From: Rossellomorea pakistanensis
GTDB taxonomy: Bacteria > Bacillota > Bacilli > Bacillales > Bacillaceae_B
Direction of reading: 5' to 3'
DNA: 64,000 bases
Assembly: GCF_016908495.1 (NCBI RefSeq)
Contig: NZ_JAFBDZ010000001.1
Coordinates: 372,001 to 436,000 of the forward strand
Positions within the stretch are counted from its first letter, which is position 1, and each line of letters starts with the position of its first letter. Positions 7,189-16,956 of this stretch are shown in pieces. A model generated the notes under the pieces. The model worked only from the letters and a program-made list of their open reading frames with translations, had not been told where the DNA came from and did no database searches. The position numbers and the translations under genes were made by a program.

Positions 7189-9339
7189 ATGAAAGTTATA
7201 ATAGCTGAAAAACCAGATCAAGGTGCCGCTCTTGCGAAGCCTTTTTCATCTGTAAAGAAACAAGGTTACATTGAAATTCAAGCAAATGAATTTTTTCCAA
7301 ATGGTGCTTTAATTACTTGGGCGGTAGGTCATTTACTACAGCTTCAAGCACCTGAAAAGTATGAATCACAATGGAAAAAGTGGTCTTTAGATTACTTGCC
7401 TATTATTCCCGAGAGATTTCAATATGAAATTACTGCAGGTAAAAGAAAACAGTATCTAATAGTGGCAAATTTACTAAAGAAAGCTGAAGTAGATGAGATT
7501 ATCCATGCAGGGGATGCCGGTAGGGAAGGTGAGCTCATTATTCGCAATATTATTCAAATGTCAGGAGTCCGTAAACCAATGAAACGGCTTTGGATTTCTT
7601 CATTGACTCCAAATGCAATTAAAGACGGTTTCAGAAATCTATTAGAAGACAATCAAACAAGAAGTCTATATTATGAAGCATATTCACGAGCATGCGCTGA
7701 TTGGATTGTCGGGATGAATGCATCGAGAGTCTATACATTATTGCTCAACAAACATGGAATGTCTGATATTTTCTCCGCTGGTAGAGTACAAACTCCAACA
7801 TTAGCATTGATTGTAAGAAGAGATAAAGAAATTGATGCCTTTAAAAGCGAACCTTTTTGGGAAGTTATAGCAACCTTTAACCATGAAGGTAAAACATTTC
7901 AAGGGAAATGGGAGGGCGAAAAAGGGAGCCGGATAAAAGAAGAGGATTTAGCGAAGAAAATTGCCAAGTTCTGCGAGGGAAAACCCTCAAAAATTGAATC
8001 CATCGATTCAGAACGAAAAGAATACCAACCACCAATGCTTTTTAATTTATCAAGTATTCAATCAACGGCTAATAATATGTATAAGTTTCCACCGAAGAAA
8101 ACATTAGACGTATTGCAAAAGCTATATCAGAAAGGCATCGTTTCTTACCCAAGATCAGATTCACAGCATGTTACATCGGAAGAAGCTAGAGCGTTTCCTG
8201 ATATATTATCCAAAATTGAAAAATTACCAAAATATAAAGAGTTATTTCCACTTCCTAAAGATACAATTATTCATAATAAACGTTTTGTAAATGAAAAGAA
8301 GGTAACGGATCATTATGCAATCATTCCAACTGAACAGATAAAAGACCCTGATAAATTATCTGATGATGAAAGGAAAATATATGACTTAATTCTAAAAAGA
8401 TTAATTTCCGCTCATTATGACTCTTCGATCATAAATACAACAACTATTACCACCTTAGTCGATGAAAGAGCTAAATTCCTTTCTAAAGGATCTCAAGTGG
8501 TTCAAGAGGGCTTTCGAAAGGTCATTCCAATAAAACAAAAGGATCATGAAATTAAGTTACCCAATATAGAAAAAGGGAGTTCAGGAAAAGTTGCAAAAAT
8601 TGACTTAAAAGAAGGGAAAACCCAGCCTCCTAAAAGATATACAGAGGGACAGCTCATTACACTGATGAAAACAGCTGGAAAATACATTGAAAACGAACAA
8701 CTTGAGCAAGTTCTTATGAGAACAGAAGGGTTGGGTACAGAAGCAACACGTGCTGGAATTATTACCATGTTAAAAGACCGGAAATATATTGAGGTTAAGA
8801 AGAATATTGTTTATCCAACAGATAAAGGGAAGGTTCTCATTGACGCGATCGGAGAAAAAGTACTCGCGTCGCCAGAAATGACGGCAAAATGGGAACAACG
8901 ATTAAAAGAAATTGGGGAAGAAAAAGCATCTGCTCCTGAATTTATGGCACAAGTAAAAAAGTTGTGTACGAAAATCATTGAAGACGCCGTGAATACATCA
9001 CATTCCTGGAATTTTAGTAAATATGATACTTCTACTATTCAGAAAAAATCGAAATCTAAAGGCAGGACAGGTTCAATTGGAAATTGTCCGATATGTAATG
9101 GAAAGGTAGTAGATAAAGGGAAATTTTATGGGTGTCATCAATACAATAAAACAAAGTGCCCTTTCACTATCTCTAAAAAAATCCTCTCAAAGAGTATCAC
9201 TCAGAAAAATATTAAACTCTTATTAAAAGAAGGGAAAACAGAAATGATTGATGGTTTTTCTAAAGGGGAGAAAAAATTTAGTGCTGCCCTTGCTTGGGAC
9301 AAAGCAGAACGGAAGGTCAATTTTGTTTTTGAAAGTTGA
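7189..9339 (+). CDS. topB: DNA topoisomerase III (type IA)
   Basis: A 716-residue type IA topoisomerase that passes single DNA strands through a transient 5'-phosphotyrosine break. The TOPRIM domain has Glu7 (IIAEKPDQ) and the DxDxE-like cluster HAGDAGREGE (Asp109, Glu113). The nucleophile is Tyr320 in VSYPRSDS. The motif SAGRVQTPT and a C-terminal region with a four-cysteine zinc finger (CPICNG...GCHQ...KCPF, about 638-665) complete the TopB architecture. Length agrees with B. subtilis TopB (about 727). It is preceded by a 290-bp region without other genes and stands alone. Confidence 0.96.
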   Translation: MKVIIAEKPDQGAALAKPFSSVKKQGYIEIQANEFFPNGALITWAVGHLLQLQAPEKYESQWKKWSLDYLPIIPERFQYEITAGKRKQYLIVANLLKKAEVDEIIHAGDAGREGELIIRNIIQMSGVRKPMKRLWISSLTPNAIKDGFRNLLEDNQTRSLYYEAYSRACADWIVGMNASRVYTLLLNKHGMSDIFSAGRVQTPTLALIVRRDKEIDAFKSEPFWEVIATFNHEGKTFQGKWEGEKGSRIKEEDLAKKIAKFCEGKPSKIESIDSERKEYQPPMLFNLSSIQSTANNMYKFPPKKTLDVLQKLYQKGIVSYPRSDSQHVTSEEARAFPDILSKIEKLPKYKELFPLPKDTIIHNKRFVNEKKVTDHYAIIPTEQIKDPDKLSDDERKIYDLILKRLISAHYDSSIINTTTITTLVDERAKFLSKGSQVVQEGFRKVIPIKQKDHEIKLPNIEKGSSGKVAKIDLKEGKTQPPKRYTEGQLITLMKTAGKYIENEQLEQVLMRTEGLGTEATRAGIITMLKDRKYIEVKKNIVYPTDKGKVLIDAIGEKVLASPEMTAKWEQRLKEIGEEKASAPEFMAQVKKLCTKIIEDAVNTSHSWNFSKYDTSTIQKKSKSKGRTGSIGNCPICNGKVVDKGKFYGCHQYNKTKCPFTISKKILSKSITQKNIKLLLKEGKTEMIDGFSKGEKKFSAALAWDKAERKVNFVFES

Positions 9340-9508
9340 AGTTATTAATGTCCTTAATAATTTGAGACTTTTTTTGTAGATGTATCCATTTGCAGAGAAA
9401 GGCTGGAATCATTAATTTATAAACAATTGATATATATAAGGTTAAATTTATAAATATTGAGGGAGAAGGGCAAAGTTTAAAGCCCAGTTCATGGAGGATA
9501 GAATTGTA

Positions 9509-10696
9509 ATGGATTTAAATACCCTTTGGAATAGAAGATTTCAATCCTATATTAAAATCCGAGTACACTATTTTTCCTATATGGTAAATGGTGGTCTGCT
9601 GATAGGATTATTAATTCTCCTTGTAACAGGAATATACTATTACATTGGCTGGTTAAAGAATTTACCGGAAACATTCCCAACAAATCTATTAACTTCATTC
9701 GTATTGAGTGGATTTATTGCATGTGTTCAAATTAGATTATTCATTAAGAGAGCAGACACATTATATTTATTACCTTTAGAGCGGGCGTTAGAAAAATCTT
9801 ATTTTAAAAAAGGACGTATTTTTTCCTTCATTCGTTCTTTCGCTTTATTATTAATCGGAGTTATTATAGTACTCCCGTTATATAGTCAAAACCATGAAAT
9901 GACGATTCTTTCAAATATTCTCTTGATCATTGGATTGTCGATTGTTTTAGGCTTAAATGTATCCTATTCCTATGTTCTTAGAAGAAAACATTCGGGATTC
10001 TTCACTTGGTTGTTAATGTTTGTTCATAGTTTTGTATACAGTTTTATATTTGTTTCAAGTGAAATGAAATATTTAATCATTGGATTATTATTATCTATTT
10101 CTCTCCAGCTATATTCAATGAGGATTTATCAAACTACTGCTTTTCCATGGGAGGCTTTTCTTAAATCACAATCTAGGGCAGATTTAATTTTTTATTCGAT
10201 AGCTAACCAATTTCTTGATGTAAAAGAGTATCAAAAAAGAGTAAAAAGAAGAGCGTATTTAAATGCAGTCCTTGCCTTATTTAGTAATGAGGCCACACTT
10301 TATTATTTAATAAGAACATTTATTCGTAAAGGAGATTCATTTGGACTTTTCTTAAGACTAACAATCATTGGTGTCATTGTTATTAGTTTTGCCTCCTTGA
10401 ATGAAATATGGTTATTTTTATTCGTAGGTTTCATTCAATTTATTACTGGGTTCCAATTAATTAAATATTTTTATGAAGCTATAAGCCAAATCCCTTTTCA
10501 TTTTCTTCCTGTTTCAAGTAAGTATAAACAAAAAGCTGTTGGAAAACTGCTTAGCCTTTTATTATTTATTCAATTCGGTTGTTTTTCTATCTCTCTAATG
10601 CTATTTGGGGAAAACATCAATCCACTAGCTTATATCTTGACTTTATTCACAAGTGTCACGCTTACGGTCCTTTTTATCCATAGAAAAACCATATAA
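9509..10696 (+). CDS. EcsB-family ABC transporter permease (orphan)
   Basis: A protein of about 395 residues with 9-10 predicted membrane helices. The N-terminus has the EcsB pattern LWxxRFxxYxKxxxxYxxYMxNG, and length matches EcsB (about 400). In B. subtilis, EcsB works with the ATPase EcsA and affects RasP-dependent intramembrane proteolysis and secretion. No ecsA lies beside it, so this copy is either a paralogue sharing an ATPase encoded elsewhere or has another job. The ATG at 9509 is preferred because GGAGG lies about 11 nt upstream; an in-frame ATG at 9491 overlaps that ribosome binding site. Confidence 0.75.
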   Translation: MDLNTLWNRRFQSYIKIRVHYFSYMVNGGLLIGLLILLVTGIYYYIGWLKNLPETFPTNLLTSFVLSGFIACVQIRLFIKRADTLYLLPLERALEKSYFKKGRIFSFIRSFALLLIGVIIVLPLYSQNHEMTILSNILLIIGLSIVLGLNVSYSYVLRRKHSGFFTWLLMFVHSFVYSFIFVSSEMKYLIIGLLLSISLQLYSMRIYQTTAFPWEAFLKSQSRADLIFYSIANQFLDVKEYQKRVKRRAYLNAVLALFSNEATLYYLIRTFIRKGDSFGLFLRLTIIGVIVISFASLNEIWLFLFVGFIQFITGFQLIKYFYEAISQIPFHFLPVSSKYKQKAVGKLLSLLLFIQFGCFSISLMLFGENINPLAYILTLFTSVTLTVLFIHRKTI

Positions 10697-10703
10697 GCCA
10701 ATC

Positions 10704-10741
10704 AAGCACAAGGAAGCAAAACTTGCGACCAGTGCTTTTTT
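10704..10741 (+). terminator. Terminator after the EcsB-like gene
   Basis: Stem AAGCAC/GTGCTT with an inner GCAA/TTGC pairing, followed by seven T. Confidence 0.6.
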
Positions 10742-10744
10742 TAT

Positions 10745-10787
10745 CGACAAATTCTGGGCCGTGCCTGGTACCAGTCAAAATTTGTCG
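10745..10787. repeat. CGACAAAT-type intergenic repeat, copy 1
   Basis: An inverted repeat, CGACAAATT/AATTTGTCG, encloses the core GTGCCTGGTACC. Related units are at 11588-11620 and 35612-35640, all in intergenic DNA. Confidence 0.55.
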
Positions 10788-10815
10788 TAATTTGTTTTTT
10801 AAAGGATACTAAGAA

Positions 10816-10841
10816 GTTTAGTTGAGGTTGAATTCGGATAT
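10816..10841 (+). promoter_or_regulatory. Candidate sigma-B promoter upstream of the DJ-1/PfpI gene
   Basis: GTTTAG, 14 bp, GGATAT differs by one base in each hexamer from the sigma-B consensus GTTTAA-N12-15-GGGTAT. It lies 35 bp before the gene. Stress control of Hsp31/PfpI-type genes is common in Bacillus. Confidence 0.45.
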
Positions 10842-10876
10842 ACAGTTACGAGAATAAGATTTGGAGGTCGTTATCG

Positions 10877-11539
10877 ATGAAGAAGGTTCTTATGGTTTTA
10901 ACGAACACGGATCATATTACTGATGAGCAAGACACTGGTTTATGGTTGTCTGAATTTGCTGAACCGTATGTCGAATTTAAAAAGAATGGATTTATTGTAG
11001 ACGTAGCCAGTATTAATGGAGGAAGCATTCCAATTGACCCCAGCAGTGTGGGGGAGGAAGAGCAGCCAGATACATGGAAGGAAGCTATTAATGAACTCAA
11101 TACCACTCTAGTACTCTCTCAACTCAATATCCAAGAGTATAGTGGAATTTTCCTTCCTGGGGGTCATGGAACAATGTTTGATTTCCCAGACAATGCCACA
11201 CTAAACAATACGTTAGTTCATTTTGCGGAAAATAATAAGATAATTGGTGCTGTATGTCACGGTCCTGCTGGTTTTGTGGATGTAAAGCTTTCCACTGGAA
11301 AATGGATCGTAGACGGAAAGAGGGTAACAGGGTTTACTAATGAGGAAGAACAACAAACTAACCTAGATTCTCTCATGCCATTCTTGCTTGAATCTAAACT
11401 TCGTGAACAGGGGGCATATTTTGAAAAATTAGCAGCATTTTCAGATCATGTAGTGGTTGACGAGAATTTTGTTACCGGACAAAACCCTCGATCAAGTCAA
11501 TCAACGGCAGAAGCATTTGTGAAAGAATTAAACAGATAA
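10877..11539 (+). CDS. DJ-1/PfpI (Hsp31-like) type 1 glutamine amidotransferase-domain protein
   Basis: A 220-residue cytosolic protein of the DJ-1/PfpI superfamily. The nucleophile elbow is GAVCHGPAG with Cys127 followed by His128, and the conserved early Glu (WLSEFAEP, Glu26) and FLPGGHGTM loop are present. Members of this Hsp31-like branch act as glyoxalase III/deglycase or chaperone-type proteins on methylglyoxal-damaged substrates; which applies here is not visible. GGAGGTCG is the ribosome binding site. It is monocistronic, with a candidate sigma-B promoter and its own terminator. Confidence 0.88.
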   Translation: MKKVLMVLTNTDHITDEQDTGLWLSEFAEPYVEFKKNGFIVDVASINGGSIPIDPSSVGEEEQPDTWKEAINELNTTLVLSQLNIQEYSGIFLPGGHGTMFDFPDNATLNNTLVHFAENNKIIGAVCHGPAGFVDVKLSTGKWIVDGKRVTGFTNEEEQQTNLDSLMPFLLESKLREQGAYFEKLAAFSDHVVVDENFVTGQNPRSSQSTAEAFVKELNR

Positions 11540-11546
11540 AAAACCA

Positions 11547-11586
11547 ACTCCCCTTCATCTGATTTGTCGGTTAAGGGGAGTTTTAT
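11547..11586 (+). terminator. Terminator after the DJ-1/PfpI gene
   Basis: A perfect 9-bp stem, ACTCCCCTT/AAGGGGAGT, followed by TTTATT. Confidence 0.75.
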
Positions 11587-11587
11587 T

Positions 11588-11620
11588 CGACAAAAATACA
11601 GGGCGCGCCACGCACCTGAT
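11588..11620. repeat. CGACAAAT-type intergenic repeat, degenerate copy 2
   Basis: Begins CGACAAAAATACAGGGC and contains a CAGG...CCTG inverted pair. It shares the CGACAAA...GGG head with the copies at 10745 and 35612 but has lost much of the core. Confidence 0.35.
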
Positions 11621-11625
11621 GTGGT

Positions 11626-12030
11626 ATGCTTTATGATATGAAATATTTATATTGGTTTTTTCAGTTATTGTTGTTGTGTTTACTTTACGAGGTGGGAAAT
11701 GGGTTGGTAGCGCTATTGGATTTACCGATCCCAGGCAACATTATTGGAATGCTGCTTTTATTTATTCTGCTAGTAACCGGTGTTGTAAAATTAGAATGGA
11801 TTTTCGATGTGTCTAATTTTCTTTTAACACATTTAGCCTTTTTCTTTGTCCCGTTTGCTGTTGGGGTAATGACGTTTGGCGAATTATTTTTACAAAGTGG
11901 TTGGACGATTGTTTTACTTTTACTCATTAGTATTTTTATAGGAATGACTTTCACAGGTCTTACAGCACAACTTGTCATGAAGGGAAGAAAAAATAAAGAT
12001 GACCGCGAATCATATCCTCACAATAATTAG
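11626..12030 (+). CDS. lrgA: LrgA/CidA-family membrane protein
   Basis: A 134-residue protein with four hydrophobic helices and the family motif LPIPGNIIGMLLLFILL near residue 34. The phrase FFVPFAVGVM in the third helix is also typical. LrgA/CidA proteins are holin-like small membrane proteins that pair with an LrgB/CidB partner; in B. subtilis one such pair (YsbAB/PftAB) moves pyruvate. The partner overlaps this gene by 32 nt. The ribosome binding site is weak and the start could be the second ATG at 11638. A degenerate repeat lies just upstream where the promoter would be. Confidence 0.88.
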   Translation: MLYDMKYLYWFFQLLLLCLLYEVGNGLVALLDLPIPGNIIGMLLLFILLVTGVVKLEWIFDVSNFLLTHLAFFFVPFAVGVMTFGELFLQSGWTIVLLLLISIFIGMTFTGLTAQLVMKGRKNKDDRESYPHNN

Positions 12031-12679
12031 TATAATGATAACAATCGCCTGTTACATGTTTTCAAGGAAGATTTCACTTCGTTTTACTCACCCGTTAACA
12101 ACTCCTATCTTCACCTCAACGATTCTTATTATTTTTGCTTTTTTGCTTTTTAATATCTCTTACAAAGATTATTCAGTAGCCCATCAGCTTATTACATATT
12201 GGCTTGGTCCAGCTACGGTAGCATTAGCCTTACCGCTTTATCAGCATCGAAAAACACTACAAAAACATTTCATCCCTGTTCTGTTTGGGGGAGCTGCGGG
12301 AAGTATGGCATCTATTTTTTCTGCTATCTATTTGGCTAAAATTTTTCATCTAAGTAAAGAAATTGTCAATGCCTTAACCGTTAAGTCTGTAACCACACCA
12401 GTCGCTGTTGAGGTAGGAAAGGTTATCGATGCTGATGCTACCATAATTGCTATTATGGTCATCTTAACGGGGATTTTTGGAGCAATGTTTGGGGGGATAT
12501 TTCTTGCAATAGTCAAAGTTCAACACCCTGTTGCCAAAGGTTTATCATTTGGAGTAATTGCTCATGGGATCGGTACTGCTCAAGCTATCAAGGAAGGGCA
12601 AATAGAGGGGGCGGTTAGTGGTGTGGCAATGGCCTTAAGCGCCATTATAACTGCAATGATCATACCTCTTTTTTATTAA
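11999..12679 (+). CDS. lrgB: LrgB/CidB-family membrane protein
   Basis: A 226-residue integral membrane protein with about six or seven helices. Signature stretches are ALPLYQHRKTLQKH, LTVKSVTTPVAVEV and GVIAHGIGTAQA, all conserved in the LrgB/CidB/YohK family. It starts inside the end of lrgA, so translation is coupled and the two products likely form one complex, either a holin/antiholin-like pair or a pyruvate transport system. No LytTR or LysR regulator gene is adjacent, so control cannot be read from context. Confidence 0.92.
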   Translation: MTANHILTIISIMITIACYMFSRKISLRFTHPLTTPIFTSTILIIFAFLLFNISYKDYSVAHQLITYWLGPATVALALPLYQHRKTLQKHFIPVLFGGAAGSMASIFSAIYLAKIFHLSKEIVNALTVKSVTTPVAVEVGKVIDADATIIAIMVILTGIFGAMFGGIFLAIVKVQHPVAKGLSFGVIAHGIGTAQAIKEGQIEGAVSGVAMALSAIITAMIIPLFY

Positions 12680-12787
12680 ACTTGAATTGTACTAGAAGAA
12701 AATTACGATCTATTTGTTTAATAAATCATAAGACTTAAAACATTTCAATTCACTCACATAATTTAAAGAAGACCTATATTTCTTTAA

Positions 12788-13629
<842 letters not shown>

Positions 13630-13650
13630 CACAAAACGATTCTTATATCA

Positions 13651-13687
13651 AAAAAAGAGATGCGGCTAAAAAGCTGCATTTCTTTTT
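13651..13687 (+). terminator. Terminator after mapB
   Basis: An A-rich to T-rich hairpin, AAAAAGAGATGC...GCATTTCTTTTT, with inner GGC/GCT pairing and a T tail. Confidence 0.7.
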
Positions 13688-13960
13688 GATTTGATAAATA
13701 ATTATAAAGCTTATTTAACTGAATCAATCATTCAATTTCGGTACTATTACTTTAGGAAAGAAGTTGCCAATTTCGATTGAACTAATTTTATACTGGTAAT
13801 ATCACTTATAAATAAGTAGCGTAAATAAAATTACAACCAAATTTTCTTGTGAAATATAAATGTATTCACTTCATTACTTTCTCGTAATTGTAATGATATA
13901 CTCCTGTGTTAGCATGTACCATGTTAGCAAAATTAAAGCTGACAAAAAGGAGGATGAATA

Positions 13961-14728
13961 ATGAAGAAATCATTCATTACACTAGCAACAGCAACAACAC
14001 TAACTATTACAATGGGGGCTAGTGCATCAGCTCAACAGTATGAGGTACAAAAAGGGGATACGCTTTCCGGAATTTCTCAGGAATACGGAACTAGCGTAGA
14101 GAATCTAATGAAATGGAATAACTTATCTAACCATACAATTTATCCAGATCAAGAATTAACTGTATCTTCTAAAGAATTTTATACTGTTAAAAAAGGAGAT
14201 ACACTTTGGGGCATTTCTTCACAATATGGAATAACAGTTGATTCATTAAAATCATGGAATGCACTACATACAGATCTAATTCATCCAGGAGATGAACTTG
14301 TCATCAACTTGGATCAAAAGAAAGCACAGCCAATGAAAGTTGAGAAGCAATCTGTTCCTACTCAATCGACAGAGGAAGCTGCACCAGCTGCAACAACTAC
14401 AGCTGCAAAGGAAACACCTAAAGAAGAAACTACTGTAGCTAAAGAAATTACTGTTGAGGCTACTGCCTATACGGCAAATTGTGATGGATGTTCAGGAACG
14501 ACAGCAACAGGTGTAAATCTAAAAGAAAACCCTGATCAAAAGGTTATTGCAGTTGATCCGAACGTCATTCCATTAGGTTCAAAAGTGTATGTAGAAGGCT
14601 ATGGATATGCAACAGCTGAAGATACCGGTGGAGCTATCCAAGGAAATAAAATCGATGTATTTATTCCATCAAAAGATCAAGCAATGGATTGGGGAAGACG
14701 TACTGTAAATGTACAAATTATTAAATAA
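13961..14728 (+). CDS. YocH-like secreted protein: two LysM domains plus 3D domain
   Basis: A 255-residue exported cell-wall protein. A Sec signal peptide ends near ASASAQQ. Two LysM modules (about 27-70 and 72-115, each with KKGDTL.GIS) bind peptidoglycan. After an Ala/Thr/Glu-rich linker, a 3D (MltA-like beta-barrel) domain fills the last 90 residues, with the aspartates in AVDPNVIPLG, AEDTGGAI and KIDVF that name the family. YocH of B. subtilis has this layout and is controlled by WalRK. GGAGGATG precedes the ATG. A paralogue follows 535 bp downstream. Confidence 0.92.
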   Translation: MKKSFITLATATTLTITMGASASAQQYEVQKGDTLSGISQEYGTSVENLMKWNNLSNHTIYPDQELTVSSKEFYTVKKGDTLWGISSQYGITVDSLKSWNALHTDLIHPGDELVINLDQKKAQPMKVEKQSVPTQSTEEAAPAATTTAAKETPKEETTVAKEITVEATAYTANCDGCSGTTATGVNLKENPDQKVIAVDPNVIPLGSKVYVEGYGYATAEDTGGAIQGNKIDVFIPSKDQAMDWGRRTVNVQIIK

Positions 14729-14736
14729 AATAGATT

Positions 14737-14784
14737 AATAGATAAAAAGAGTTCGCGGAAAAATGCGAACTCTTTTTATCTATT
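14737..14784. terminator. Strong bidirectional terminator after the first YocH-like gene
   Basis: A perfect 20-bp stem (arms 14737-14756 and 14765-14784) with an 8-nt loop and A/T tracts in both arms. Confidence 0.85.
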
Positions 14785-15150
14785 CTTATGAACTATTTCG
14801 TTTAAATATTTACAAGCAAACATTGACAGTATCGTTTCTAATGATTACTTACGAAATGATAAAGCTCAAATTCAAGGGATATCTCTTAGTCCCACATATT
14901 CAGTTTATGAATTTCTAAAAAAATACCATAATTCGGAATTTATATTATGTTGTTCCAACTGTGGTGCTTGAACTACTATATCCGTCAATATAGAAAATTT
15001 TTTAAAGGTAACCCCTATAGATTGAACTTTTGGTTCCTGGCACTGATTTTAGAACAACACTACTACCTGAAAAAACTTTTTGAATATTTTTTATTATAGC
15101 TTTTTTAACGCGATTCCATTATGTGTGAATAGTCACCTATATTACATGAC
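14785..15150. other. Intergenic gap between the two YocH-like genes
   Basis: I see no supported gene here. A 60-codon frame (14792-14971) has no start codon or ribosome binding site. The rest is AT-rich, and the second YocH-like promoter region begins near 15151. Confidence 0.5.
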
Positions 15151-15167
15151 TGTAATGTAATTGTTAC
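15151..15167 (+). promoter_or_regulatory. WalR (YycF) binding site
   Basis: TGTAAT-GTAAT-TGTTAC fits the WalR consensus TGTWAH-N5-TGTWAH at every position. It lies about 97 bp upstream of the second YocH-like gene, consistent with control by the essential cell-wall two-component system WalRK. Confidence 0.7.
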
Positions 15168-15263
15168 TTTCTATACAAGGATTTGTTATTGAATTGATAT
15201 GCGACTATGTTACTATCATCTCTGTTGGTTTTTAGTATAAGCCAATAAGGGAGGATTTTTAAA

Positions 15264-15836
15264 GTGAAAAAAGTATTATTTTCCATATTATTCTTCACAT
15301 TATTAATCGGCACTTTTAATTATGAAATTCTTGCAAAATCAGATATAGAACAGAGTAATAAGAATATCGATAAGTTTCATAATGTTGAAAAAGGCGATAT
15401 ATTATGGGAAATCGCAAATAGATATCATGTGTCAATTGAAAGTGTTGCTGAAAGACAAGAACTAATCGAAGACGACACTTTTGTAAAAAATGATGAGACT
15501 AAAGATACAGCGTCTAATCAAAAATCAGAAGTAGATAAAGTCATAAAAGAAGTGAATGTTACTGCAACAGCCTATACAGCTTATTGCGAAGGATGTATTG
15601 GAATTACAAAGACGGGGGTGGACTTACGTGCTAATCCTGATGCTAAGGTCATTGCCGTTGACCCAGATATTATACCACTTGGCTCTAAAGTATATGTGGA
15701 AGGCTTTGGCTATGCTCGAGCAGAAGACACTGGTGGAGCGATTAAAGGAAATCGAATTGATATCTTTATTCCTACCGAAGAAAAAGCTTTAGAGTATGGT
15801 GTACGTGACATTAAAGTTCAAATTTTCGAAGAATAA
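15264..15836 (+). CDS. YocH-like secreted protein: one LysM-like module plus 3D domain
   Basis: A 190-residue exported protein and paralogue of the gene at 13961. A signal peptide (about 1-24) is followed by one diverged LysM-like segment (HNVEKGDILWEIANRY) and a 3D domain of about 90 residues that is very similar to that of the first copy (VTATAYTAYCEGC, AVDPDIIPLGSKVYVEG, AEDTGGAI). Compared with the first copy it has lost a LysM and the long linker. A perfect WalR box lies upstream and AGGGAGG before the start (GTG at 15264). The two genes probably arose by tandem duplication. Confidence 0.9.
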   Translation: MKKVLFSILFFTLLIGTFNYEILAKSDIEQSNKNIDKFHNVEKGDILWEIANRYHVSIESVAERQELIEDDTFVKNDETKDTASNQKSEVDKVIKEVNVTATAYTAYCEGCIGITKTGVDLRANPDAKVIAVDPDIIPLGSKVYVEGFGYARAEDTGGAIKGNRIDIFIPTEEKALEYGVRDIKVQIFEE

Positions 15837-15843
15837 TCATCAA

Positions 15844-15872
15844 GGGTGGCCAAAATGGTCATCCTTTTTTTA
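15844..15872 (+). terminator. Terminator after the second YocH-like gene
   Basis: Stem GGGTGGCCA/TGGTCATCC with two G-T pairs, followed by eight T. The remaining sequence to 16159 shows nothing else I can support. Confidence 0.75.
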
Positions 15873-16159
15873 TATAGTAGAATAAACGAAAAGAATAGGG
15901 TCAATACATAGTTGCACCTGATTCATAAATAAAAGCATTCTATCCATTTATCAATGTGAAAGAAATGATTCTATTTTAAATTTTTATAGCATTTTTGCAA
16001 ATGTTAACGTGAATACCCTCTATCAAAAATAAACGTTCTCTAACATAATAGGGGGAAAGGGCCTATTATCTCAAGAAAGAGGAATAATCCTGTAAAGACA
16101 CTTTAGCTATTAATACCTAGAGTCCTGAAACAATCTAAATAAATGTACAAATATAATTT

Positions 16160-16636
16160 TCAAGAAAGAGTTTTCTCTAGTAATAATTCATCTCTTATAG
16201 GGATTCCATCTTCAGAAACGAATGGGATTTCGGGTTTAATTTTTCTAGCATTATTGACAGCAAAAGGAATAATGTCGATCATTCGATAACCTCGTTTCTG
16301 ATAGAATGACAAGGCACGAATATTATCGTTAGTTGTTATTAATTTAATCGTTTTAATATTATTTGATTTGGCTTCTTCTTCTAAATGGTTTAAAAGCTTT
16401 GTACCAATTCCTATATTTTCAACGACTGCATCTAGTGAAATAATCTCCCAATAATCTTTATGTTTAAAATATGTAATGAGTCCTATAATTTCGTATTCCT
16501 CTAATGCTACAAAACCGGGTAAATCTATACAATTATATACGCCTGTTGAGAGAATCATTTCTGGGGAGCCCCAATTGTCTTCAAAAAACCTCTTTAATTT
16601 ATCCATATTAACATTTTTCAAATCCGTGATGACCAT
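16160..16636 (-). CDS. GNAT-family N-acetyltransferase
   Basis: A 158-residue protein with the acetyl-CoA fold. Motif A is present as LDAVVENIGIGTKLLNHLE, although the usual R/Q-x-x-G-x-G/A loop reads ENIGIG. The following IKTIKLITTNDNIRALSFYQKRGYR is the classic motif B with the conserved N..A..FY. The acetyl acceptor is unknown. AGGAGAAATTTT lies before the ATG. It is a single gene on the minus strand between plus-strand neighbours. Confidence 0.85.
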   Translation of the reverse strand: MVITDLKNVNMDKLKRFFEDNWGSPEMILSTGVYNCIDLPGFVALEEYEIIGLITYFKHKDYWEIISLDAVVENIGIGTKLLNHLEEEAKSNNIKTIKLITTNDNIRALSFYQKRGYRMIDIIPFAVNNARKIKPEIPFVSEDGIPIRDELLLEKTLS

Positions 16637-16834
16637 TAAAATTTCTCCTATTAATTTATCAACTACATACCAGTCTATACCATAATACTATCCGTTTAAA
16701 TCATTAAATTCAACGATTTAATATAGGTATGAATTTATGCTTACAAACAAACAATAATCTGGAAACTATAGAGCAAAAGTATAAACAAAATCCTTGCATC
16801 ATAAAGAATATTTCTGTTACGGTAAAGAATGTTG

Positions 16835-16860
16835 GTTTAATAATGGAAAATTACGGGTAC
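16835..16860 (+). promoter_or_regulatory. Candidate sigma-B promoter of opuD
   Basis: GTTTAA, 14 bp, GGGTAC matches the sigma-B consensus GTTTAA-N12-15-GGGTAT except for the last base. It lies about 95 bp upstream of the BCCT transporter gene, and betaine uptake is a known general-stress function. Confidence 0.6.
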
Positions 16861-16956
16861 ATTACATAAGTATATCATCTCGTAATATGTCCCCAACATA
16901 CTCCACTTCCCATGTGCATTAAACCCAAAATCAAGAGAAATAGAAAGGAGAATTTC

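Noticed and set aside
13861..13925. WalR box upstream of the first YocH-like gene
   Set aside because: Only single TGTAAT-like half-sites with wrong spacing were found, unlike the perfect pair upstream of the second gene.
14792..14971. 60-codon open frame with a CCSNCGA end, continuing past a TGA
   Set aside because: It has no start codon or ribosome binding site, begins in a terminator, and the TGA is followed by another TGA 17 codons on. No SECIS-like hairpin is evident, so I did not call a selenoprotein or gene.
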